Positions 17,148-24,511 of a stretch of 51,722 bases of DNA are shown here, one piece after another (within the stretch, counting starts at the first letter, position 1; every line of letters starts with the position of its first letter). Source of the stretch: an uncultured Bacteroides sp. (GTDB lineage: Bacteria > Bacteroidota > Bacteroidia > Bacteroidales > Bacteroidaceae); assembly GCA_934716785.1 (NCBI GenBank), contig CAKUYM010000003.1:1-51722 (forward strand), written 5' to 3'. A program made the translations under genes and the position numbers. The notes beneath the pieces are model-generated. The model searched no databases, was not told where the DNA came from, and was given only the letters and a program-made list of their open reading frames with translations.

Positions 17148-18668
17148 CTACAAATCGGCAAAAGCCTTGTTTACGATATTCCCCACTCCACGTGATATGT
17201 CTTTGGTATTGTTGTGAGAACTGCTTTGCGCCAGCTTGACATCACCCATGGAAGGGACATTCGTCTTTAATCCGAATATCTTCTGCACGGCAATCAATGA
17301 ATTCTCCGGAACTGTCCCGGATAGGGATTGCATGATCTCCTTGGAGGGCATATATCCGTTAGCCTTCATCCTGTCAATACTTGCAAAGTCATCATTCTCG
17401 ACCGCAGTCTTGAATGACCGGTCCATTTCCGGAATGCCGCTTTCTGCAAGTCTTTCCATTCCTTTCACCTCCTCTTTCCGTTCCTCACCTGTTTGCGCCA
17501 AAGTTCCGGAACCGGATGCTTCCGGTTTAAGCCCGAACAATTTATCAATAACCACCGCCTTCTTTTCATCCATATTCGGACTCTTCTCCAGACCTCTGAT
17601 AACCTCTTCTGACGGTTTGTACCCTTCGTCCCTCAAGCGGGCCATCTTTTCAAAGTCGTCTTTCTCTACAGCCTCCCTCAACTCTGCTTCCATGTCTCTT
17701 GGCTTTTGCCTTTCCACAGGAGCCTTTTCCGTCCCGGCAGGATGGCTGTCCCTTTGCTGTTGACGCCCCATCAGCTCGATGGCCTTTGCTTCTGATATAC
17801 TCTGCATATTGGAGAAACGGATTCCGGTCTTGTCATCAGTCCATGACACATCCGCTATGAAATAACCTTCATCACCGTGTAGAACCATATTATCAAGTGA
17901 GTGCCCGTTGGCAAGCAGGTATTTGTCGGCCGCGGTCAACTCCCGTCCACCCATTGTGGATGGGATGGAGAGTTCCTTCTCCGACCGTACTATCACGGAG
18001 TTCAAATCCCTGTCCACAGAAACAAACACATGTCCTTTCCTGGCGGGAAATACGAGTACCTCTCCTTCCAGAAGAGCCTTCTTCTGTTTTTCCGAAAGTT
18101 TCTTGCCAAGAATCTTGTCCGGTATGACCAGAGCTTCCTTGTGGTAGAAAACCGATACGCCCTTGTTTGTAAGGCGCAGCTTGGCCGGTTGCCCTTTTAC
18201 GCTCGTCAGATCCGAAAGGACTCCCTTTTCCAGTTTTGTACCTTTGCCATCCAAAACATAGCCGTTAGTGAGGGCGTATTCATAAAAATCCTTCCCGGTG
18301 TAACATACCCTGTTCCTGTGATCAATGATTGTAAAACGATCCTTTGAATCGGATCCTATGTCTCCCCAGTTGATGATGTCCACCTCTTCTTTGGCACGCA
18401 AGGCCTCCCTGTAATCCGAAGACAGAATGCTGTCCTTGTCAAAGAACTTGCAGACACGTGACATGGAAGCGTCCAGATTCACCCGGTCAGTCCCTTTCTG
18501 CGTGTGTGCGCGTATCTCATCGGTTGATGTCCGGAATATATCCTCATTGAGAGTGAATGTCAGCTTTCCCTTGTTATAACTTTCCTTATAGCCAAGGCTC
18601 TGGGCAATTCCACGGAACTGCCCGACATTGCTGAACTTATATTCATTAAGAGCTTCTTCTATCTTCAT
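17148..18668 (-). CDS. DUF3945-like protein with two GYxPS modules
   Basis: A 506-residue protein. The N-terminal 120 residues are of the DUF4099/DUF3945 neighbourhood type. Residues about 180-290 show DUF3945-like repeats (GKKLSEKQKKALLEGEVLVF, then GGRELTAADKYLLANGHSL). Two copies of the shared module lie at 330-382 (ARLRDEGYKPSEE ... IDKLFGL) and 419-468 (DRMKANGYMPSKE ... AVQKIFGL), separated by a Glu/Lys-rich linker. Unlike the other module proteins it ends in FADL. DUF3945 proteins are common on Bacteroides conjugative elements and have no assigned activity. The traN stop lies 8 bp downstream of... its own start region boundary at 18676, so it is in the same transcript as tra. Confidence 0.7.
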   Translation of the reverse strand: MKIEEALNEYKFSNVGQFRGIAQSLGYKESYNKGKLTFTLNEDIFRTSTDEIRAHTQKGTDRVNLDASMSRVCKFFDKDSILSSDYREALRAKEEVDIINWGDIGSDSKDRFTIIDHRNRVCYTGKDFYEYALTNGYVLDGKGTKLEKGVLSDLTSVKGQPAKLRLTNKGVSVFYHKEALVIPDKILGKKLSEKQKKALLEGEVLVFPARKGHVFVSVDRDLNSVIVRSEKELSIPSTMGGRELTAADKYLLANGHSLDNMVLHGDEGYFIADVSWTDDKTGIRFSNMQSISEAKAIELMGRQQQRDSHPAGTEKAPVERQKPRDMEAELREAVEKDDFEKMARLRDEGYKPSEEVIRGLEKSPNMDEKKAVVIDKLFGLKPEASGSGTLAQTGEERKEEVKGMERLAESGIPEMDRSFKTAVENDDFASIDRMKANGYMPSKEIMQSLSGTVPENSLIAVQKIFGLKTNVPSMGDVKLAQSSSHNNTKDISRGVGNIVNKAFADL

Positions 18669-18675
18669 GACGGGA

Positions 18676-19758
18676 TTATTTTAAAAGTTGGGCGGATAAT
18701 ATATACTCACTCAGAACGGACAGTCTCATATGACGTCCGCCACCCTTTTCAAACATCTCTATCTCAAAAATCTTATCATCGGGAATGGTAAACTTGTTGA
18801 AGGCAAGCACGAAACGGTTCTCGCTCTTTCCAAAGATCCTCTTTGAGAAGTCCTTCTGTTGTACCGGCTCATACTGTACCTCCTGCTGGATGGCATTCTT
18901 CAGTTTTTTCTGGTCACGAATGAAGCACTTTACAAAATCAACGTCATAATCTATGTTCGAGAAATTCTTTATGTCAAAGACGAAAAACATAAAGTCACCG
19001 TTGACATAAAGGTTGGCAAGCGAGAATTCAAACTTGTTCTTTATGATTCCAAGACTGAAAATATTCCTCTTCTTGAGATGCAACCTGTCAATCAGCTTCT
19101 CCATCTCGATGCTGTTGGCATCAATGTGCGCTATATACGAACGACCGTCATCAAGGTTGTACGAGTATGTCAAGGCATGGTCATTCTTGATGGTAATCTC
19201 ATAGGTGGTATTGTCCTTGTCCACAACAAAAAGGTTGGAAGGTAGAAAATTGTCAAAAGTGGTGTTCACTTTTATCATGTTATTGTAATACTCTATTCCA
19301 AACACCTCTTCATTTCCCTGCCTGCAATAGACGACATCGGCAGGAAGAAATATTTCGGTGGTATTGCTGTTATTGGCGACAACCTCAAAACAGTGAGACG
19401 GGGTATCTTTGTCATAGTCATAAATTATATTGTCGCAATCATCCTTATAGCCGGTCGGAAGGTATGTGATTCTGAAAGAATGCACGCTTCCGTCTATGCA
19501 GACTATCACAAGGTTGGTTATTCCGGTGAAACCTTCCTCCTGCGCCGTTATGCATACTATGTTCGGAACAGTCTCTACCCTTTCGGCCTTTATAAAATCT
19601 TCACGTCCGTAAGAGATGTCACTTACCGGAGCCGGAAGGACGATATGCTTCACCTTATCGAATGAAACATAGATCATCGGGGAATCGATATTCTTTTTCA
19701 CCTGTGCCGAAACAAATAACGGCATGATCAGGAACAATATATATAATAATGCTTTCAT
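18676..19758 (-). CDS. traN: conjugal transfer protein TraN (DUF4138, VirB9-like)
   Basis: A 360-residue protein starting at 19758 with a signal peptide (MKALLYILFLIMPLFVSAQ). I chose this ATG because it forms an ATGA overlap with the preceding small gene and begins a proper signal peptide; a longer in-frame version from 19872 would lack one. The beta-rich body (YVSFDKVKHIVLPAPVSDIS, FRITYLPTG) is typical of Bacteroides TraN, the periplasmic/outer-membrane component acting with TraM and TraO. Position directly after traM and a small membrane gene supports the call. It is followed 8 bp later by the DUF3945 gene. Confidence 0.85.
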   Translation of the reverse strand: MKALLYILFLIMPLFVSAQVKKNIDSPMIYVSFDKVKHIVLPAPVSDISYGREDFIKAERVETVPNIVCITAQEEGFTGITNLVIVCIDGSVHSFRITYLPTGYKDDCDNIIYDYDKDTPSHCFEVVANNSNTTEIFLPADVVYCRQGNEEVFGIEYYNNMIKVNTTFDNFLPSNLFVVDKDNTTYEITIKNDHALTYSYNLDDGRSYIAHIDANSIEMEKLIDRLHLKKRNIFSLGIIKNKFEFSLANLYVNGDFMFFVFDIKNFSNIDYDVDFVKCFIRDQKKLKNAIQQEVQYEPVQQKDFSKRIFGKSENRFVLAFNKFTIPDDKIFEIEMFEKGGGRHMRLSVLSEYILSAQLLK

Positions 19759-19934
19759 TGTATGAATCCAGTGTATATGTTTATAAACCAAAGTAATATG
19801 AGACAAAGAATAAAAACTGCGACAGATACCCTTGACTCCGAAAGAGCTTTCTTCTGTATCCGGGCGTTGCATATGCGTGACCCACTGAGGACCGCACCTG
19901 CGGCTGCTATAAAATTCAATATATCCAGATACAT
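19755..19934 (-). CDS. small membrane protein between traM and traN
   Basis: A 59-residue protein with a hydrophobic N-terminal segment (LNFIAAAGAVLSG), a basic middle (ICNARIQKKALSESR) and a C-terminal membrane helix (VAVFILCLILLWFINIY). It starts in a TGATG junction with the traM stop (a GTG one codon earlier is possible) and ends in an ATGA junction with traN, so it is clearly a coupled gene. In CTnDOT-like elements a small membrane protein TraL lies near this position, but before traM; equivalence is a guess. Confidence 0.75.
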   Translation of the reverse strand: MYLDILNFIAAAGAVLSGSRICNARIQKKALSESRVSVAVFILCLILLWFINIYTGFIQ

Positions 19935-21211
19935 CACAGCGATTCTATTAAGGAGGTTAATGGATCTTTCTTGGTCGGCTCATTCTTCTGCATCTCTATC
20001 TGCTTGAACATGCGTTCCAGCTCCGCTTCTTCCGCTTCCCTTTTGCGCTTGTCCTGTTTCGTCTCTTCCTTCAGGAAAATCTGATAGTTCGCCTTCAGGT
20101 GCACTTTAACCTGTGAAAGACTCTGGTTCAGCAACTGTTTGGCGACCTGGGTAGTGGCGGTTATGGCGCTCGTCACCTCGCTTGTCACGGTACCGATTGA
20201 ACTGATCGGCAGCTGTACACCTTGTAACAGGCCCTGTTCCATCTTACGGGCGGATTCCGCCTTCATGTTATTGGGCAGATTCAATCCCTCAATGGCATCA
20301 TTGTCAAAGATCACGAAAGATACCGGTGATATGTAAGTGCCATAACGGAAATTCTCAACAGTAATCTTTAACCGGCTCGCCGCTACGGAAGCGGTACCGG
20401 AGAAAAGGGTATTCGCCGGTATCTCGACACCGCTTATCAACAGCGGTTCCAGTAACCGCATCTTTACAGGAGTACCGGAAACGACCGTCTGGTCCCCGTA
20501 AATAGCCGCCTTTACCAGATTCTTCTTTCCGGGGACAACATACTGCGGTCTGCGCTTCCGCTTTCCTTTCTCATTGACTATGAACCGGGGTTCCGGTGCA
20601 ACATCCTCTGCCACATCATCATCTTCTACTTTCGGAGAAGTGGTTACCGAATCCTTCTTATCCGGAAAATATTTTCCAAGCACGTTATCATATATCCCCA
20701 TCCTATATTCAAGCTTTTTCTTGCTCTCCTCATAAGCCCGGTGTTCACGTTCCAGATCCTCTATCTCCTGATCATTTTCTATCCTGTTAAGATTCTCTCG
20801 CATCCTGCCCTCAAAATCAGACCTGCTCCCACCATATTCGCCCATTGCATGCTCGTAAGGGTCTGTCTGCATTCTTTCAATTTGCCGTTTCATCCGTTGC
20901 CTATACTTGTTGTCCGATTCTTGCATGTCAAAGTAGAAGTCGGAGCCTTTTACTCTATCTTCTTCCAACATTTTCTCTTTTTTCGCTGCTATCTGATCCT
21001 TTTTATAGGCTTCCAGTTTGTCCGCTACCACCTTCTCATCTTTTGATACCGGTTCCAAAAGGGAATTGTTGGTTCCTTCGGACACCATCACATCCGGTCC
21101 GTTTTTAGACTTCAGGATGACAACCAGAAAAAGAATGAACAGGATGACAACCATGGCAATCAGCAGTGCGTTCTTGCTTTTCAGCACCTCTTTCATTTTG
21201 ATTTTTTTCAT
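19934..21211 (-). CDS. traM: conjugal transfer protein TraM (VirB10-like)
   Basis: A 425-residue protein with a short cytoplasmic N terminus, one membrane helix (about 14-31), a long charged coiled-coil stretch (about 50-185) and a conserved C-terminal domain (VSGTPVKMRLLEPLLISG, IPANTLFSGTASVAASRLKI) typical of Bacteroides TraM and of VirB10 proteins. Residues 395-420 are again charged. VirB10-type proteins span the envelope and connect the inner-membrane ATPases with the outer channel. It lies 4 bp after traK and is followed by a coupled small gene. Confidence 0.9.
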   Translation of the reverse strand: MKKIKMKEVLKSKNALLIAMVVILFILFLVVILKSKNGPDVMVSEGTNNSLLEPVSKDEKVVADKLEAYKKDQIAAKKEKMLEEDRVKGSDFYFDMQESDNKYRQRMKRQIERMQTDPYEHAMGEYGGSRSDFEGRMRENLNRIENDQEIEDLEREHRAYEESKKKLEYRMGIYDNVLGKYFPDKKDSVTTSPKVEDDDVAEDVAPEPRFIVNEKGKRKRRPQYVVPGKKNLVKAAIYGDQTVVSGTPVKMRLLEPLLISGVEIPANTLFSGTASVAASRLKITVENFRYGTYISPVSFVIFDNDAIEGLNLPNNMKAESARKMEQGLLQGVQLPISSIGTVTSEVTSAITATTQVAKQLLNQSLSQVKVHLKANYQIFLKEETKQDKRKREAEEAELERMFKQIEMQKNEPTKKDPLTSLIESL

Positions 21212-21215
21212 AACA

Positions 21216-21845
21216 TTATTCTTTTAAGTTTTCGACTGTTGTTTCTTTGGGTTCGGAATAGCTCACCTCCCACCCTTCTATTTTGACTCCATGCGAGTTC
21301 TCTCTCGAACGGGAGACGTCATAGAGCGTAAATTTCGCCAATACGTCACGGGACACGCCCCCTCTTGCACGGTAGCCGGTTTGTGTGAACAGTATTTCTC
21401 CGGATACCGGGACTGTCTTCATCTCGACATGTATATCCTTGATCGTAACACTGTAGATGATATTCTTTTGGATTAGCGAGTTGTGCATATTGATGTCATT
21501 ATATTCACTCAGCAGCTCTTTTCCTCTGTTGCCGATCAGGTTCAAGGCCGATTTGATATTAGCGTCATAGGTGCTCTCATCAAAGGCGTACCATTTTGAT
21601 ACAAATGTTTTTATATGATCCTCATACTCATACTTCCTCATATCGGAAGCAGCGATAGGTGTACTCTCATATACTTTTCCGGAAGTATCCAGTACCAAGG
21701 CCTTCGTATAGGCTTCATCTATCTTCCTGTACTGGAAGATGAAAGCGACAGTGAAGGCCAACGCCAGAATCGCGCAGCAACTGACTGCCACTATCATGGT
21801 CACCCGGATTGTCTCGTCAACTGTTTTAAACTTTGTCAGATCCAT
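21216..21845 (-). CDS. traK: conjugal transfer protein TraK (VirB8-like)
   Basis: A 209-residue bitopic membrane protein: cytoplasmic N terminus, one helix at about 16-38 (VTMIVAVSCCAILALAFTVA), and a periplasmic domain with the VKTFVSKWYAF-like segment (HIKTFVSKWYAFDEST) and later beta strands. Length and layout match Bacteroides TraK, a VirB8-type assembly factor of the mating channel. It is 6 bp after traJ and 4 bp before traM. Confidence 0.9.
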   Translation of the reverse strand: MDLTKFKTVDETIRVTMIVAVSCCAILALAFTVAFIFQYRKIDEAYTKALVLDTSGKVYESTPIAASDMRKYEYEDHIKTFVSKWYAFDESTYDANIKSALNLIGNRGKELLSEYNDINMHNSLIQKNIIYSVTIKDIHVEMKTVPVSGEILFTQTGYRARGGVSRDVLAKFTLYDVSRSRENSHGVKIEGWEVSYSEPKETTVENLKE

Positions 21846-21851
21846 ATTATA

Positions 21852-22904
21852 TTAGTCTTCATCAATGACACTCTTACCTACGGAAGCAGCAGCTCCGACA
21901 TTGCTTGCCCCTTTTGCGGCGGCAGCACCTCCCATGAATGCCAGCATTGCGGCAGTGCTCACAAGTGATACCGTCTTAGAAATGATCTTTCCGGCATCAC
22001 CGTGCCCGACAATCTTGCCGGCCAACCAAAAACAGGAACAATAAGCTCCAATTATAGCCAAGTCCATACCGAGATACTGGATCTGCTTTGTCGCTTCATC
22101 CGCCATATTGAATGTGGAGGAATCGAATATGGCCTTGAAAGTATGCATCATGATTTGGTTAAGGATATTGATAACGGTAAAAACCATGCAGGCGGAACAA
22201 AGGGTACCGAACCATGTCGACAGCTGGTTTTTGAATACCGGAAGCATGCTGAATGCAAAGACAAAAGGTCCCAGTATGACCAGCAGTTTCACAATGACAA
22301 CCCCGATTCCCAATACCACAACCTGGATTATCCCGGTTATGAGCGAAGCGCAGGCATGGATTCCCATGGCGATATAATTGGACGGATTAAGCATCATTGA
22401 TATGGATTTAAGCAATGAGGCCTCTCCGTCAGGCTCATTTCCTTGCGCAAGGTTTTCCTTCTCTTTTGCGTTGGCACCGTCTGTATCCTCGCCAGCTTTG
22501 ATGTTTGCATCAATGGCATGTTCCTGATAATTGGCAATCATCTCATGCTGTTCGGAAGATGACCTATTGACGTAATCCATAAATTGCCCGGCCTCACTGC
22601 CTGTTAAGGAAGTCTCCTGATTTATGACATCGAAGGTCCCGATTATCGTTTTAGCTATAGGCAGGTACAATGACAGGCAGAAAAACAAGGCAAAGCACCT
22701 GGCAATCTCCATCATGTCAGGAAACCTGTTCTCATCGGGACTCAACAACTGGCTGACCCCATGGTACAGGTAGTTGTATGACAAATTGCAAATGAAACAT
22801 ATCGCGCCTACCCCCAAGGCTACCACTGTCATTTGCGAAGTAAGCTCCATGGTGAGGGTGTCGGATATCTTCAGTCCCCACAAAAAAACATCTTGTCCAT
22901 TCAT
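21852..22904 (-). CDS. traJ: conjugal transfer membrane protein TraJ (VirB6-like)
   Basis: A 350-residue polytopic protein with membrane helices near 25-45, 70-90, 185-220, 225-245, 260-280 and 300-320. The MNPSNYIAMG-like region and the Gly/Ala-rich C terminus (AFMGGAAAAKGASNVG) are typical of the TraJ family. VirB6-type proteins line the inner-membrane passage for the DNA. A charged loop at about 105-165, rich in Glu/Asn, is probably periplasmic. It lies 2 bp after traI and 6 bp before traK. Confidence 0.85.
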   Translation of the reverse strand: MNGQDVFLWGLKISDTLTMELTSQMTVVALGVGAICFICNLSYNYLYHGVSQLLSPDENRFPDMMEIARCFALFFCLSLYLPIAKTIIGTFDVINQETSLTGSEAGQFMDYVNRSSSEQHEMIANYQEHAIDANIKAGEDTDGANAKEKENLAQGNEPDGEASLLKSISMMLNPSNYIAMGIHACASLITGIIQVVVLGIGVVIVKLLVILGPFVFAFSMLPVFKNQLSTWFGTLCSACMVFTVINILNQIMMHTFKAIFDSSTFNMADEATKQIQYLGMDLAIIGAYCSCFWLAGKIVGHGDAGKIISKTVSLVSTAAMLAFMGGAAAAKGASNVGAAASVGKSVIDED

Positions 22905-22906
22905 AA

Positions 22907-23506
22907 TTATCTTGTATATCTTGTAAATGCAGCCAGATTGCCGCTGTAATAAGCTTTCTTGTTATGTCTCTCTACAGATCTGCCAACAACGGCAACCCGG
23001 GCGATAGAATTGTATTCCTTCATCTCGACAGTGGCGGCTTCCAGAGCTTTACGCGCCTGCTCGACGAAAGCCATTCGTCCTTCACTGGTCATGGAGAAGT
23101 AATCCGCTACGGTGGCGACTTTAAACAGGATATCCGTGGCTACTTTGAAGTTTACGGAGACTTGCTGGAAGTTTAGGAATTTCAAACAATGATAATTCCC
23201 TCCCAGATTCATATAAAACCGGTAGTCGGAAGAAAGGCAGGCCACATCATCCACCAGCATCGCCAAATCATACAAGGACTGTAACTCCTTCATGTTCTTT
23301 ATATTCTGCAAAGCCTTCTTTATTTCAAGATCCTCAATCATACCCTTTATCTGGGAAGACCAGCTGGTGGCTTCAGCTACCCAACCGAATTTGGTAAGAA
23401 GTGCATGTGCAGCATCGGTCACTGGAATCTGCGCATTGGCTTTCTGTACGGAAAATGAACAGGTTATGACTAAGACTGCTAAGAACGATAAGATTTTTGT
23501 TTTCAT
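22907..23506 (-). CDS. traI: conjugal transfer protein TraI (DUF4141, VirB5-like)
   Basis: A 199-residue secreted helical protein. The signal peptide ends ANAQ, and the mature part starts IPVTDAAHALLTKFGWVAEA, then runs as long helices (IKGMIEDLEIKKALQNIKNM). This fits the Bacteroides DUF4141/TraI family, the VirB5-like component found between the pilin-like/ATPase genes and traJ. It follows the second pilin-like gene by 35 bp and precedes traJ by 2 bp. Confidence 0.8.
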   Translation of the reverse strand: MKTKILSFLAVLVITCSFSVQKANAQIPVTDAAHALLTKFGWVAEATSWSSQIKGMIEDLEIKKALQNIKNMKELQSLYDLAMLVDDVACLSSDYRFYMNLGGNYHCLKFLNFQQVSVNFKVATDILFKVATVADYFSMTSEGRMAFVEQARKALEAATVEMKEYNSIARVAVVGRSVERHNKKAYYSGNLAAFTRYTR

Positions 23507-23541
23507 AACTTGATGTATATTATTAGTTCAACTTTAATTAT

Positions 23542-23760
23542 TTACTTCAATACGAAGATCAGTGCGAAGATCAAAGCCACTATCCATGCCAGCAAATATG
23601 TCTTCGCATTGTTATTATTGGATGCAACCGCATAAACTACCGGAACCAGAGCGACGGTTAGCATGGCGGCGGCTATATACCAGGCTACATTGTTCGTTGC
23701 CGAACTGAACTCTGTGGACCACTGGCTTATCTCTGTCAACCCTTCATATGCTTCATCCAT
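23542..23760 (-). CDS. second pilin-like small membrane protein
   Basis: A 72-residue protein with two membrane helices. Its second half (VPVVYAVASNNNNAKTYLLA) matches the traE-type protein at 27427 (VYVIYAVSSNQPHAKEMAFG) in spacing and residues, so the two are paralogues of the VirB2/DUF4134 kind. There is no recognisable signal peptide, unlike the traE copy. I start it at the ATG 23760; a TTG three codons earlier is also in frame. It overlaps the end of the BRO-N gene by 8 bp. Having two pilin-like genes in one transfer operon may mean alternative or mixed subunits; this is inference. Confidence 0.7.
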   Translation of the reverse strand: MDEAYEGLTEISQWSTEFSSATNNVAWYIAAAMLTVALVPVVYAVASNNNNAKTYLLAWIVALIFALIFVLK

Positions 23761-24511
23761 TGCAATCAATCAGTTTTTTGTTATCCACAAGCCGGATAGA
23801 AAAATCCATTTCAATAAGTATCTTAAGGAAAAGGGTTAGGGAGATATCCTCCCTGCCTTTTTCAAATTCAAGGAGCCTAGCGCGTGGAAGCTCATCTCCA
23901 ACCATCTGGCATAGGGCGGAAGGGGTGATGTCCCGCTCCGAACACAGGGATTTGATGAGCTTTCCTATACGTTCCAGTATTTCACTTTCGGAAAAATCCC
24001 TTGTACAGACTATTTCCGTGTTTGCACTATTATGTTGCTGAAGGAGGTCACGTTCCGACTGGAGATTCAGTGCCCAGTCTTGCAGTATCCTGACTCTCTC
24101 CAGGTCAATCTCATGCAAGTCCTTCAGGTGGCTGATTTCTTTCTGATACGGATAAGCCGCCCTGAAGCTGCCGGTCTTTCGGATGACAGGAAGCACCTCA
24201 TGAGTCACCCATTTACGGAAAGCCTGTGCGAAAGGTTTTCTTGACCGGAAGACAAGTGCGTATAATCCGGATTCATTGATTATACTTGTTTTTTGCAGAC
24301 CACCGCCCCTTTTGTTTTTTGAAAGGGGATAGATAGTAGCGACCCCCTTTTCATCTTCATCCAACGAAGACGTTGCATCTCTGTGGTTCACGATATCAAG
24401 TACATCACAAACATCCTTTGCGACAAACCACGGATTGCCGTCTATTTTCAAAACCCGGATATCACCGAACTCGGGATTTTTAAAGATTTTATAGTCATTC
24501 TTCATAATCAC
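23753..24511 (-). CDS. BRO-N domain protein with C-terminal helix-turn-helix
   Basis: A 252-residue protein of phage-antirepressor type. Residues 1-120 are a BRO-N DNA-binding domain (VLKIDGNPWFVAKDVCDVLDI, IINESGLYALVFRSRKP, FRKWVTHEVLPVIRKTGSF). A helical linker follows. Residues about 180-240 look like an XRE-type helix-turn-helix (LCSERDITPSALCQMVGDEL, ISLTLFLKILIEM). It overlaps traG by an ATGA junction and the next small gene by 8 bp, so it is a built-in member of the tra operon rather than a loose insertion. A regulatory or host-response role in conjugation is inferred; such a gene is not part of the usual Bacteroides tra order. Confidence 0.8.
   Translation of the reverse strand: MIMKNDYKIFKNPEFGDIRVLKIDGNPWFVAKDVCDVLDIVNHRDATSSLDEDEKGVATIYPLSKNKRGGGLQKTSIINESGLYALVFRSRKPFAQAFRKWVTHEVLPVIRKTGSFRAAYPYQKEISHLKDLHEIDLERVRILQDWALNLQSERDLLQQHNSANTEIVCTRDFSESEILERIGKLIKSLCSERDITPSALCQMVGDELPRARLLEFEKGREDISLTLFLKILIEMDFSIRLVDNKKLIDCNG

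Noticed and set aside
19759..19872. 38-codon N-terminal extension of traN
   Set aside because: It overlaps the small coupled gene and lacks the signal peptide expected for TraN.
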